From the NCBI GenBank assembly GCA_025201365.1, contig JAIXMF010000005.1:186001-250000 (forward strand): a DNA stretch of 64,000 nucleotides, in the 5' to 3' direction. The stretch is from Syncephalis plumigaleata. Lineage: Eukaryota > Zoopagomycota > Zoopagomycetes > Zoopagales > Piptocephalidaceae. Of the stretch, positions 27,826 through 38,842 are shown piece by piece. A model generated the notes under the pieces. That model had not been told where the DNA came from, searched no databases, and saw only the letters and a program-made list of their open reading frames with translations. The translations under genes were made by a program, and so were the position numbers. Within the stretch, counting starts at the first letter, position 1. Every line of letters starts with the position of its first letter.

Positions 27826-28879
27826 ATGTATATAACGATACTGTTATAGTAGTAGCTGGTAGTAATAGCAATTTAAGCACGTCGTTTACGATGCTTCATC
27901 AACAGGTCCAATATCTGGGCCGGTTCAACACGGAAGAGCGAGCAACGTATTTGACCGTTCCCCATGCACTGAGCCCGTGAACGGACACTTCTTATGCTAG
28001 TTATAAAAAGAGAAAGGGGAAACAACTAGTGATATACGATAATTGTAGACAACTATTTCCGTGTATATCCTAATGTCGAATGTACTTGAACAATCTAATA
28101 GCATAATAGAATATCATTAATCAATTCCATATAGATATCTACGGCTTATTACTTACATTACCACTATTCACCTAGTAACACTGCTACTACTTGGCAATGA
28201 TGATATGTCGATAATTTGTGGTTACGCCAAGTCAACAGGCCAGTATTGCTTTGTGTATATCTTTGTATATCTGTTAATAAACGTATAAGCTAGAGTGTAT
28301 TGCTAATAATAATACCTGCTACTTACCTACTAAATGACTAAATGACTAACCAGCTGCTGTTCTATTAACGTTGTAGTCGAAGATGAGTTTAACCAATGTA
28401 CTTGCTAGTAACGAGATGAGTGTGTAGTTGTGAATATAAACGAGTAGCTGAGAACAAATATAGAAAAGAAAAGTCTGTAAGCGCGTCCTCTTATATGGCA
28501 ATGCTCACAAGTTATTAATCTCCGTTAGGAAACCGGTTAACCATTATCACAAATCGATGTGATATGCGGGACTGCTCAACGACAATCACTACTCGTTAAT
28601 CTATCATGGTTATTTATAGTAATGCATCATAGTAAATGCTTATTGACTTGAATGGGCATTTCTTTAATTGTACAGATTCAATCAAATGCATAGAATACTA
28701 AATGTAGTATAATGTAGACACCTTCTTGAAAGTATGATACTTGTTGTCAGGATATGTTAATCCATTCCAACTAATCGATAGAGTAGAATAGATAGAAGAA
28801 ACTAAACACACGTTTATTATGTACAACGTTTTAAGACACACTCATATAATATATATCAATAACAAGCTTTTCTTTTAAT
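27826..28879. other. Intergenic region, about 1.05 kb
   Basis: Between the permease start and the CPSF30 stop. It contains the permease promoter. No ORF, RNA gene or repeat of note was seen. Confidence 0.5.
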
Positions 28880-29995
28880 CTAACCTGGACATCGATTGGC
28901 ATAATGTCCCATTTGACCACACTGTTACGTGGATTAGTACTGGTTAAGAATAAACAATATGCAGATCACTTACCTTATAGCATTGTACTTCACTAATAGG
29001 TCGGTAGCGTCCTTCTCGTTGATGTTGATGTTGATGCTGTTGCTTCTCTTTATCCGAATGCGGATGTTGCATACGATGTCCACCTTGTAATGAGGATTGC
29101 ATTGGCATTCCTGATGCTGCCAATGCTGGTTGTGGCCCATTAGGATTAGTAGGCTCACCGCCAGATCCACCACCTTCATTACGCATACGGTCGTGTATAC
29201 TACCACCACGATCACCGCTGTAACCTGTAACAACGGGTAGTTCATATTTTGGACTGATATCATTAAGGCATAATACTCATCAGCTCATGATAGTTAGTTT
29301 CTACTACATAAAGGATACTGTCCATTCAAGCATTCAGGTCCATGTGGACAGAAGCCATTAATGTACATCTGACATATAACTCGTCTAACATGTTTGTTAC
29401 GACAATGTGGTCCTAATTATCATCATTATATTAACTCGTTAGTCAATGTGTGCTATATATACTTCATTCATTGTAGTAGTAAGTGTATTATTAGTCGTTT
29501 CTTACCATGTTTACAGAAACCACGCGCATACCATGGACACTCGACACGCCGTTTCTCCGGGTCAACATGTAGGTAAAGGCATTCTTCACCGTTACAGCAT
29601 TCGCCGTATTTGCTAAAGAACCAGCACTCGGGCATTCGACGTAGATTATACTCGTGTAGAAATTCGCATTGATCTCCCTTTTTACATAGTGCACGCAGCC
29701 AGTGTTTACACACAACGGCATTGCGTCGTTTCTGCATTTCTACATCGTGACGCTTGGGACATCGAGTTCCTCGTGGGCAGTGTCCACGTACAAAGAACTG
29801 GCATGTATCTATGTTATTATAGTTAGAGTATGCAACAAAGCAATAATCTAAATTCCCTCTTTTACCTGCTCGTCGTCGTTCTCCGTCTAGACCAACTTCA
29901 TTTTTAATAAACTCTTCAAAATCAAAATTGTAATCCTGTGGATCAACAAGTAACGCCTTAAAGTAAGGCTTACTCTTACTAACTTCAGCGGCCAT
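28880..29995 (-). CDS. YTH1: CPSF30/Yth1, mRNA 3'-end processing zinc-finger protein
   Basis: This is the CCCH zinc-finger subunit of the cleavage and polyadenylation factor, which binds the AAUAAA signal. The protein starts MAAEVSKSKPYFKALL and has FDFEEFIKNEVGLD. Five CCCH fingers follow: CQFFVRGHCPRGTRCPKRH, CKHWLRALCKKGDQCEFLH, CWFFSKYGECCNGEECLYLH, CPWYARGFCKHGPHCRNKH and CQMYINGFCPHGPECLNG. After a Gly/Gln/His-rich linker the last exon adds a CCHC knuckle, CGQMGHYANRCPG, and the stop at 28880-28882. About five exons are required and all join in phase. Yeast Yth1 lacks the knuckle while metazoan and many fungal CPSF30 proteins have it. Its start codon lies 180 bp from the end of the Fanzor transposon, so the element sits in or next to its promoter. 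Confidence 0.93.
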
Positions 29996-30175
29996 TATTG
30001 ATCTTATGCAGGATGATTATAGGAAAGAAGAAGGGAAAGAAAAGAATTACTAAGCAAATCTCGAATGGCGTATGTTTGTGTTTGTGTAAGTGTGGTGATA
30101 ACTGTAAAGATTCACAAACAACCACATTGAATGAATGTCAAGAGTGATGATGAAAATCATGTCAATAAAATTTTA

Positions 30176-30208
30176 CAGACTTTTTCCATCCAATTTGCGC
30201 AGTTAGCC
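30176..30208 (+). repeat. L-type terminal inverted repeat of the Fanzor element
   Basis: It starts CAGAC, then TTTTTCCATCCAATTTGCGC and AGTTAGCC. The same block with small changes starts at 35598 (plus strand) and at 59836 (minus strand). In all three, similarity continues for about 80 bp inside the tip, including an AATAC-GTAAGTG-like word on the minus strand of this copy. Confidence 0.75.
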
Positions 30209-30282
30209 ATTTGTTGTTACGAATAAATAATAGTTATAATAACACTTACGTATTTTGTGGTGTGGCAGCGATAACTCCACGG
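30176..30282 (-). ncRNA. Candidate guide-RNA (omega-RNA/fRNA) region downstream of Fanzor
   Basis: In TnpB and characterised Fanzor systems the guide-RNA scaffold comes from the 3' end of the nuclease gene and the adjoining transposon end. Here 107 bp lie between the Fanzor stop and the element tip. About 85 bp of it is kept in two other element ends that have no Fanzor (35598-35682 and 59836-59755). That makes it the best place for the scaffold, with the guide read from DNA flanking the tip. No transcript evidence; secondary structure not computed. Confidence 0.35.
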
Positions 30283-32632
30283 TTAATTTGATTTTTGTTG
30301 TTTGGACCCCCGTTGTCCTTGTCCTTCTTTCTTTGAACGCTTAGAAGGAACGGCACCTCGTTGGAATTGTGTTGGAATACGACTTCCATTGCGAGCACTG
30401 AGAATAATCTGAATGAAGTTCAGACATGCAGCCATATCCCGATTCCACAAACGATGCTCGAATTCTTTAATTGGCTTGCCGTCTTTATCCATCTCGACCT
30501 CCTTGTCCTTCGTGCCCTTCGTACCCTCTTGATCCTTCTCGTCATCCACGTCCATCATATCTTCTTGATTCTTCTTGTCATCCTCGTCATCTACGTCCAT
30601 CATATCCTCTTGATTCTTCTTCTTCTCCTTGTCCTTCTTAGCCTTTATATCTTTCATGGCCTCTTTACAATTTCGATGTGTGCATCTAATAAAATAATTA
30701 ATTAATATATTGTAATAAATTGCAAAGTGTAATAAATTGTACTTACCTTAAGAGACCATGTCGAATAATTTTATGGCTGTCTTCATGTTTCTTGGGTCGA
30801 GGATTTGTGACCATCTTGAACGTCTCGAGCGTGGGTTTGTTGCACTCGGGACAGCACTTGCTGGTCATATACTCATCAATTAGAAAGACTTTGAAATGTC
30901 GTTTCAAAAGTCTTCTAAAGCCAATACCACGTATGGGCTCGTGATATCTGGCGTGAGGAGCAGACCAGTTGCCCATCACAAAAACCGCATCCTTCTTGAA
31001 CTTATCAGTCAGCTCATGGATCAGCTTTTGATCACTCTGTTGCTTGCTGATGTAGGCTGACAGTTTCAACTTCCTAAAGAGAGGGTGTTGGGTAGGATGG
31101 TCGGTGGTGGTATCTCGGTAAAAGCTGGTGAGAACATCTGAGTGCTGTGCTCGGCATATCAGATAGTCCTCATATTCCGGTAGAGATACAGAGTTGCCCT
31201 TGGTTCTTGAGAGAGCCACCTCGGCCTGCTGCACCGCCTGATTCCCCTTCTTGCAGTCCTCGCGAATCTTGCGGTATTTCTTCGTCCTCCGCGTCTTGTC
31301 TTGACATGACTTTGTGTACCGATATTTTTTTGGCTTTTTTACTGTCGATTTCTCGTGTACACAAAATAGCAAATCCCTTCTTCCTGGGTCCACGGCCACG
31401 CATTTGTCTTTGAACTTCTGTTGTGCCGTAACACTTAAGTCGGTGAGATACTTGAAGGGCTTCTCTGTTGGTTTTGCTGCTGGTGACTTTGTTTCCCCTT
31501 CCTCGGTGTCCTCGTCGTCGTTCTCGTCTTCGTCATCATTCTCGTCGTCGTTCTTCTTTTCGTTCTCCTTTTTGATCTTCTTGAGGACCGTGACACCAAC
31601 GCCATCGGTGTCAATCGAGCCAGAAAACTCGAGCTCACCCCTCATTTGAGTATCGAACGGCTTCAACTCGAGCTTCACGACTTCGCCCCAATAGTCCCTC
31701 ATATAGTCCATACTCACAAAGTTGCGTCCTAATATGTTGTGACAAAGAATAACGGTGTCGATATGGACGTAACACGGTGAGAAGGATCGGCGCAGAGGAA
31801 AGCAGTTGAAACCCTTTAAGTCGAGCTTCTGAAACAGGCGGGCAAGCTTAAAGAACGCCTTAAAGTGCTTCACCGGGCGCGCTACACAGTCGTAATAACG
31901 GCCGTTTTTACCGAATTCATAGCCATCAGGGTAAGCACTTAAAACAGGCTCAAAGATGTCGAATGCCTCAGTAAGCTTAGGCATTTTCCTAAATGTCGTT
32001 CCACGCACACCTCGCTTGGCTATTTCCACCTTGAATGTTCTTACTTCCTCAGTGATTTCCTTACTGATTTTGTTGCGAAGCTTAGTTTCGGTTAATTTCT
32101 TGTAGAATTGCTTCCTCATATCCTTTACCCGCTTCTTGACATCGAAGTGCTTGTTGACGGCACGCCGAAGGAACTCGCCAAAGCGCAACCTGACGTTGTT
32201 GGTGTAAGCGACGTACATCTTCCTTGCCTCATAAGTTGCTGATTGCTGAGCGTAGAGTAACACCAGCGGTTGATAGCGAGCAATGCGAAGGTAATCATCC
32301 AAATGGCTGTAGATGACTGCGCGAAATTCTGCTGTTGTGCCTTCGGTGTGCTTTGTTTCCCGCTGGATTAATGCAAGCCATACTTCTTTGAAAAAGCCTA
32401 CACTTATATACTTTTCGAACCTAAAGTTTGGCTTATCAAGTTCTTTGAGTAGGATATGTTTCGCGAAGGAGTAGGCATGGAAGGTCGTGGTGTGTACGAT
32501 GTTTACAAAGTCGCGTAAAACACCGCGACGCTCCTCCTTCCAACCAATGCCGGAGATAGAAGACTTCACAGCCAGAACTCGTTCACTGTCGGCAGAAGTA
32601 GACGAGCCATTAGTGCCTGGCTGTGACGCCAT
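30283..32632 (-). CDS. Fanzor: eukaryotic TnpB-family RNA-guided endonuclease
   Basis: Two exons (32632-30747 and 30685-30283, 61-nt intron) encode 762 residues with no break. The C-terminal half is an OrfB/TnpB-type RuvC nuclease. RuvC-I is CVAVDPGRRDLLFC (Asp415). The second part of the core reads VFVMGNWSAPHARYHEPIRG, with no acid at the usual RuvC-II place, then LIDEYMTSKCCPEC with Glu587, the displaced glutamate known in Fanzors. A zinc finger is formed by CPEC and, across the intron, CTHRNC. RuvC-III is WNRDMAACLNF (Asp712). An acidic block (471-500 region DDENDDEDENDD-like, near 31500-31560) precedes RuvC-I. Another insert with a duplicated NQEDMMDVDDE lies between zinc finger and RuvC-III. 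The end is basic (PSKRSKKEG), a possible nuclear signal. The long N-terminal region suits Fanzor1 types. Expected activity is RNA-guided DNA cleavage aiding transposon maintenance. Confidence 0.9.
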
Positions 32633-33744
32633 GGATGAAATGGATGAATATCAATATAGAAGCAGTATGTTAAAACGAGCACAGTTACAATATGAAGGGT
32701 TAATTGATCTTTTATTTTATTGTAGTATAGACGCTTCTTTATATACGTGGCATGCTGGTAGTACTAACTGCGCGGATCTGATGACGTAGGGGTGAAACGC
32801 TCGTGCAGACACATACAGGAAGGGTGAATCTATTATGGTAAGTAGTATCATTTACAGCGCAACACAGTAAGACTCGTATCATCTAGTGTCATTGTAGCAA
32901 TGGTATAACGCCGATGATAATTTAGCAATCAGTAAGCATTAATAAGTACTAATGAACTTGTTAACACTTTATTAAATATATTAGTTATTAATAAATGAAC
33001 AGAGTCTTGTAATGGATGTTAATATATTCATTTGCATTCTACTAATGCCTCCATTAGCAACTTTTCCTTATCTATTTGTTAACACTTGATTAATGGTTTA
33101 CCAATCCATTCCAAGTATCCATTTCATTGTTATTTCCCTTTCCCTTTCCCTTTACTTCATTACCTGCATTATTTCCTCCTCCTTTACTTCATTATCAATG
33201 ATAATATATTTTCATTCCTCATTATCGACTGATGTATAAACTCCTGATTTTCTTTATTAGTCAATGAAAGCATTCTCTCTCTCTCTTTATCAATGCTGTC
33301 TTCTTCGTGCCAACTTCTTTTCCCTTACCATTAAACAGTAAGTGTCTTCTTTGTGTCAACTACATTCCACTTGTCAGTAAACAACACACGTCTACTTCCT
33401 CTTGACTTTATGCTAGTTATTCCTCTTTCTTTTATTTACCTAGTTGCTTTCTCAGTAATACGCGTTTTCTTCGTGCCATTCGTATTCCACTTACTTCCTC
33501 TTTCACTTTAGCATACACCTTACCAATAGCAGCTATTCTGCCATACTATCTCTATGACTTTTATTTATCTCTTTGTTCTCTTCCTCTTCCTCTAACCTAT
33601 CTACATGCTCACTTGTCGTTATTATTATTACTATATCAATAAGCCTTGTTTATTGTTCGTTCTAGTCTTTTGTTTTGTATCACTGTCCTGCTTATTTATC
33701 AATATTCAAGCGTTCACTGTTCTCGTTGTAATATGTACCTTTTA

Positions 33745-34313
33745 CTTTTACCGCTCTTTTCCGTCATCTGTTTGTATGCCACCATTACGTCATGCTTTTA
33801 TTTGTATTTGTATTTGTTTACTGCCATCTCCATACTCTATTTACCTACAAGCATACACTGCTTCTTCAAATAAACTGGCATACATGTTCATGCACCCTTC
33901 CTTACTCATTCCTTGCTCAATCGTGACAAGTCAGTCATTCTACTAGTTACTGCTTGTTTATTACATTGTTTACTGTGTATTCTATTTGTTCACTCGTTAC
34001 TGCCTCTATGCACTCAATCGTAAGCATTATCAACATAACTTATCTACCATGCTAGTTTATTACTACTTGCAAGTACATGACATGGCAATATCCAACTATA
34101 CTAGTACACTTGTATCATCTACCTTATAGAATTGATGATGATAGTTATCGCTATCAATAAATGATCCATTACTAATACTGAATTGTTATTATTATCGTGC
34201 TGTATCAGTTGTCATTTCTACGGTGATAATGGTGTTAACAATTGTGTGAATCTATTTATTAATAAACTGCAAATGTTAAAGGATAAATGCGCAAAATGGA
34301 TGGAAAAACACTG
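33745..34313 (+). repeat. Right-end segment of the Fanzor element, repeated at 40917-41491
   Basis: This 570-bp stretch matches 40917-41491 at roughly 90 percent by eye, starting at TTTACTTTTACC and running to the terminal CTG before TA. It is pyrimidine-rich at its left and contains no credible gene. A more distant copy of its middle lies near 39130-39260. Confidence 0.85.
34281..34313 (-). repeat. R-type terminal inverted repeat of the Fanzor element
   Basis: Read on the minus strand it starts CAGTGTTTTTCCATCCA, then TTTTGCGCATTTATCC. It pairs with the L end at 30176. Related R-type ends are the right end at 41491 and the left end at 57358. Confidence 0.75.
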
Positions 34314-34441
34314 TATTTCATTAAGGAAAAATATAGTCGCGATTCTTGCTGGATTCCTTTCTTTGCATTCTACTCTCGTCTCGTTTGATTGTCGTATCTT
34401 TGTAGTAACGAGCACCTTACGTAGGCTTAATCACTTGGATC

Positions 34442-35439
34442 ATGTGGCTACAAAGTAAAAGACAGTGTGCTAATTTATTTGCAAATATTGCAGTACGTGC
34501 TACTCGATCTATAAGTACAACTGCTTGTTTGGCCAATGCAAACCTCGGTCAGCAGAAACGAGATTTCCGTAAGTTTTTATCAATATCATAAGTGGTAACC
34601 AGTCTTAATCATATGTGCATATACATATACGCATATTAGAACGTAATGAAGGAGAACGACCACAATCATTCCGTTTAGCGCAACGTGGTATCTTCCTAAC
34701 TAATGACGCGCTTATCGCCGATATTGATGCGATGGAGGAGTTTGCCGTGGCAGCAGTCGAGTCTAGACGTGCACCACCCGGTGTATCCGTCCTATTCCAT
34801 TCCAACTTCGTAGATCTATGGCATTTAACGGCGCCTAATATGCCTGCTCATGAGCTACCACGTCAAAGTGCCATCAATCATTTGTTGCATAATTTGCGTA
34901 CTGGTGCCGATTGCGAACTATTCGTGCCAATGATTTCACGATGGAGACGTGCACCTCTTCCGTTACTGGCACGTTCCACGACCGTAAGCTTCCGGAATCT
35001 CATTCGTTTCGGTCGACCTGATCTCTGTTTGACGCTACTTGCCGATCGCAAACGTTATGGTCCAATTGCCTATGAAGGCGATATCATTCTTATTATGGAC
35101 GCGTTCGTACGTCAAGCGGTTGAAGCTGCCGAACGTCAACATACTGAAGCTGCGGAAATAGCGCTTGATCGTTTATATGCCACATTCGCACTGGCTCCCT
35201 ATTACAATATTAAATGGAATAGTGCCATGTATGCGCGTCTAGTACACGCTGGCCTTGAGGTAAGAATCGATAACGCATGGAGTCGAGCGGTCGAGGTAGC
35301 CGAGGAACTATGGGAGAACAACGGTATGACGTATGAGATAGCCGATTTGATTTATCACGGCTTCGTAGCACGCAAGGATACAAGTCGTGCCGAGGAATGG
35401 AGTAAACTACGCGACACTTGTCCGAAACCAACGGAATAA
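34442..35439 (+). CDS. Mitochondrial helical-repeat protein, function unknown
   Basis: Two exons (34442-34568 and 34640-35439) give 308 residues. The start MWLQSKRQCANLFANIAVRA followed by TRSISTTACLAN is a classic mitochondrial presequence, rich in Arg and Ser with no acid. The rest is alpha-helical with paired helices (FRLAQRGIFLTNDALIAD, LLHNLRTGADCELFVPMI, LIRFGRPDLCLTLLADRK, ALDRLYATFALAPYYNIKW), like PPR/TPR-type proteins of mitochondrial translation or ribosome assembly. I cannot assign a named family. The start codon is only 128 bp beyond the end of the Fanzor element, so the transposon's right end probably lies in its promoter. Confidence 0.65.
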
Positions 35440-36119
35440 ATCGATAAATACGCGTTTGCTTATTTTCCAATTTAATAAAAGAAACCATATACACATCATG
35501 CAATCACTTGTATACTATAATTATTTAGCATAGACATATATGCATATAGCAATGAGTCCTAGTATCATTTAGTTATTATGGAATTACTACTATAGTACAG
35601 TACTTTTCCAACCAATTTGCGCAGTTATCCTTTTGCTTTTACGAATAAATAATAATCATGTTAACACTTACGGTATTTTATGTGATTTATTTACCGTGTT
35701 AATCAATACTATCCTATATACAGCTAACTGCTCTATCCTTACCTGTGGTGGCCTATTATTTGTCTATTTCCATTTTGTTTGCGGTAGTCTACTGCACTCT
35801 GCTTCTACTCTTGCACTAATATCAATATGATATACACTACATGTCCGATACATTTCATTAATAAGATTGTACGTAAACTAGCACGTTTCAATGAAAGCAA
35901 TACAAACAATACATGTATGCATAAATATGCAGGTCAATAATACATCGATACAAGTTCATCTGGTCTATTAATTCATTATTTTATTGCGTAAACATTAAAT
36001 ACTAACTGATTTATTCGATCATCTAGCTATTTATTGAATAAATATGTAATCCATTCTGCTTTAGAAGCAATCTACGAACAGCAAATGAATTATATACAAA
36101 TACTGATTCGAATGTCAAT

Positions 36120-36370
36120 GACAATGGCTACATACTATTTCCATTCTATTCGGTAAGTCGACATTTCTATTCATTGCTAATGCAAGTGACAATATCCAGA
36201 CAACATGTACTAATTTTCATTCTAAATGTCTATCAATTAATATTCAACAACAACGACATACCGGGATAATCAACCATGCTAATGCTTATTGCCAACACTC
36301 ATTGCCATCCATCATTGACAAGTATCCACTAGCAATATTAATAAACATGAATCAATTTGATCTATATCGA
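36120..36370 (+). repeat. Direct repeat, first copy (second at 40665-40912)
   Basis: It starts at CATACTATTTCCATTCTATT and ends near GATCTATATCGACATG, with the second copy differing at scattered bases and small gaps. In the second copy the repeat passes straight into the right-end segment shared with the Fanzor element. Confidence 0.85.
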
Positions 36371-36802
36371 CATGTCATTATTGTATACCATTTACATTAC
36401 TCCTCACTCTATTCTATACCCTCCTATCCCATTATTGCTTCATTATCTTCTACCTGCCAGAACGACATTGTATTCTAGTCTGCTCGTTCCTCTCTTTCAT
36501 CCAGCATCAATCATTTCATACACTCATTCCATTCTACGTTACTCATTCTACTGTTCCGGCATTTCTATCAGTAATGCAAGTCATTTATTCCATTCTACTA
36601 CCATTATACACATAACAATAAAGACAAGCTGTCCATTGTTTCATACGATTGACTATTTCACTAAAATGTAATTGTTTATTGGTAATGATTGCACATATTT
36701 GTATCAAGTCAAATGTTAGTAATTGCAAAGTATTGTCGTGCATTATCATTAATGAATGGCCAAGTTAGATGGTGCTATGTTGGCTTAAAGCGTATCAATA
36801 CG

Positions 36803-38842
36803 CTAATGATTGAATACGTCCCATAAACAAATAGATTCATCGGGCGAGCCTGTTGCCACCGTACGACCATCCGGTGACATTGCCATGTAAAGAACACCTT
36901 TTGCGTGTCCCTTGAATGTATTCACTTGTTGTGGATCGGGATAACGCCAGATGCGCAAGTCGTTTTGCGCGTATCCATGAGTAGACACCAGTTCGTTACT
37001 ATGAGGTGACCATGCAAGATTACATACTTGAGATTGTGTGTCGACACTCTTAATGGGATGACTATCGAGTGTATCCCAAAATCGAATGTATCCATCTTGT
37101 GTGCCACCACCCGTGGCTAGCAATCCTCCTTGATGTGGTGACCATGCGATAGCCTTCACAGTATCGTTATGTCCTTGGAATTGGCGTAAGGGTTTGGAGA
37201 AACGACGTTTGTCCCATATAAGCACCTGCTTGTCATCGGCACCGCTGGCTAGTTGTGTGTTGGATGGGCTCCAGCGTAAAGTACATATCTCGCCATTATG
37301 TCCTCTTAATGGTTGCATCGCGGCCAGTGGGTGATGTATATCTCGTTGTGTAAGTCCTTCACCACGTCCACCCGATATAAGTATCGAATCGCGCCACGCC
37401 ATCGCACATATGCGGTGATCTTGTTGTTGGTACTCTTGTAATATAGTTTCGCTCTCTACATCCCATGATTTAACTATGCCCTTTTCTGTACCGACGAATA
37501 AATGTTCGTTCTAAATAAATGATAAGTATCAATGTTTCTATTGTATAATAAAATATTCTATACTACTTACCTGCGGCTCCCAACTTAGACATGTAACTGA
37601 ATCGTCACGGCCTACTTCGCCTAGTTTTGTTACAGCGCTTGTTGCCGCATTCCATATGTAAACATCTCGTCCCAGTCCCACACCCAATAAGTTGCTACTA
37701 GACCAATCTAGTAGATTTATATGGTAGTCATCGGCCATTCCTGGTGCATGTAACACTTTGGTTGGACGTGATGATGCCGACACTAATGGCATGCGTGGTT
37801 GTGCCAAAACACTAAGGCTAGTTGGTCTGAAGATATTACTTGACGCGGCCAATGATGATGCAAACTGTCTCGGTGATACACGTGGTACATCAGTGTAATC
37901 TATATTGTCGAATATATTGTAATGTCGGTAATTGGTCGATCGAGATGGTGAACCGAAATTTAGCGTAGTGGTACGGGACACACGAACTACGTCAGATTGA
38001 TAACTATGTGCTGACGCATTGCTTAGTCGACTATCTCCGTCGTAATTGTTGGTCAACGACCACTGCGATTCTATATCTCCATTAGGTGTCATAAAAGTTG
38101 ATGGTAGGCTGGCTCGACGATAGCTTGAATAGAACGGAGGTGTATTTAGTATTACCGTATGAGGTCGATAATACGGGTCCTCACCAAACAAGGCAATATG
38201 CGCATCTCTATCATCAACATCATAATAATGATCTAAGTATTAATTTGTTAGTAATCATTATAATAAAGAAATTAGATGATATCATCACTTACTAATAGCG
38301 GACTCTGTCGAAGTCTCCGACACAAGATATGTATCCCTATCGGAGGATGATCCTGCTTGTGACAATAGCCATGAACTAATTTCTATTGATGCACTTGTTG
38401 TTGTTGTTGTTGTTGTTGCTGATGAAGATGGCGATGAAGATGGCGATGATGTTACGTCTGCTGTTACTGGTGTAGATGATGAAGATGGCAGCAATGCAGC
38501 TGCAGCGGTCAATAGATTTGCCGTGGTAGCCTCTTTTGTTGCTGTTGCTGCTGCCGTCAGTATTGCTGACATCGCACAGGCGGTCGCCGTTGAAGCCGGT
38601 AATTTTGCAACCGCCATGGTTGCGGCTGTAGCCTCCATTAGTGCTGCAGCTTCTGTTGCTAACACTAATGATGCTTCTGTTGTCGTTGGTGGTGGTGATA
38701 GTCGCGATGCCACTCTATCCAGCGACGACAATGAAGGAGATCGTAAGGTAGCAGCAGCAGCAGTGGCCGTTCGGTTTCGTCGGCTTCGTTGAGAGCGTCT
38801 TCTCCCTCGAGCCGTAGCTCCTCTGTCACTCACTTGCTCCAT
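36803..38842 (-). CDS. Cdc20/Cdh1-family WD40 protein, divergent
   Basis: Three exons (38842-38293, 38232-37571, 37510-36803) encode 639 residues without a break. The N-terminal 180 residues are Ala/Thr/Ser-rich low complexity with an Arg-rich start (RGRRRSQRSRRNR). The C-terminal half is a seven-bladed propeller of Fizzy type: KVLHAPGMADDYHINLLDWS, LGVGLGRDVYIWNAATSAV, VGTEKGIVKSWDVE, LRWSPSNTQLASGADDKQV, AIAWSPHQGGLLATGGGTQD, SNELVSTHGYAQNDLRIWRY and TGSPDESICLWDVF. Such proteins activate the anaphase-promoting complex. I find no C-box (DRFIP-like) and the chain ends FNH instead of the Ile-Arg tail. It may be a meiotic-type or degenerate activator. It sits inside the opposed transposon ends at 35598 and 41491. 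Confidence 0.82.

Larger units (their letters stand above)
30176..34313 (-). mobile_element. TA-flanked DNA transposon carrying a Fanzor gene (Tc1/mariner-like ends)
   Basis: The left end begins CAGACTTTTTCCATCCA right after TA (30174-30175). The right end, read inward on the minus strand, begins CAGTGTTTTTCCATCCA and is followed outward by TA (34314-34315). Over about 33 bp the two ends differ at about six positions and share TTTTTCCATCCA, TTTGCGCA and TTA..CC. TA duplication and ends starting CAG are typical of Tc1/mariner elements. The 4138-bp interior holds Fanzor on the minus strand, with its 3' end facing the left terminus, and about 1.7 kb without coding sequence. No transposase (DDE) frame was found, so movement would depend on a transposase supplied elsewhere. 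The last 570 bp at the right recur at 40917-41491. Family naming is inference from ends only. Confidence 0.75.

Noticed and set aside
32633-34313. A transposase gene in the non-coding part of the Fanzor element
   Set aside because: No frame longer than about 110 codons and no DDE-like spacing was found; the frames present are pyrimidine-rich and hydrophobic by composition.
34183-34458. A 91-codon frame ending in the right terminus and flank of the Fanzor element
   Set aside because: It crosses the terminal repeat and the insertion boundary, and is not kept in the second copy at 41.3 kb.
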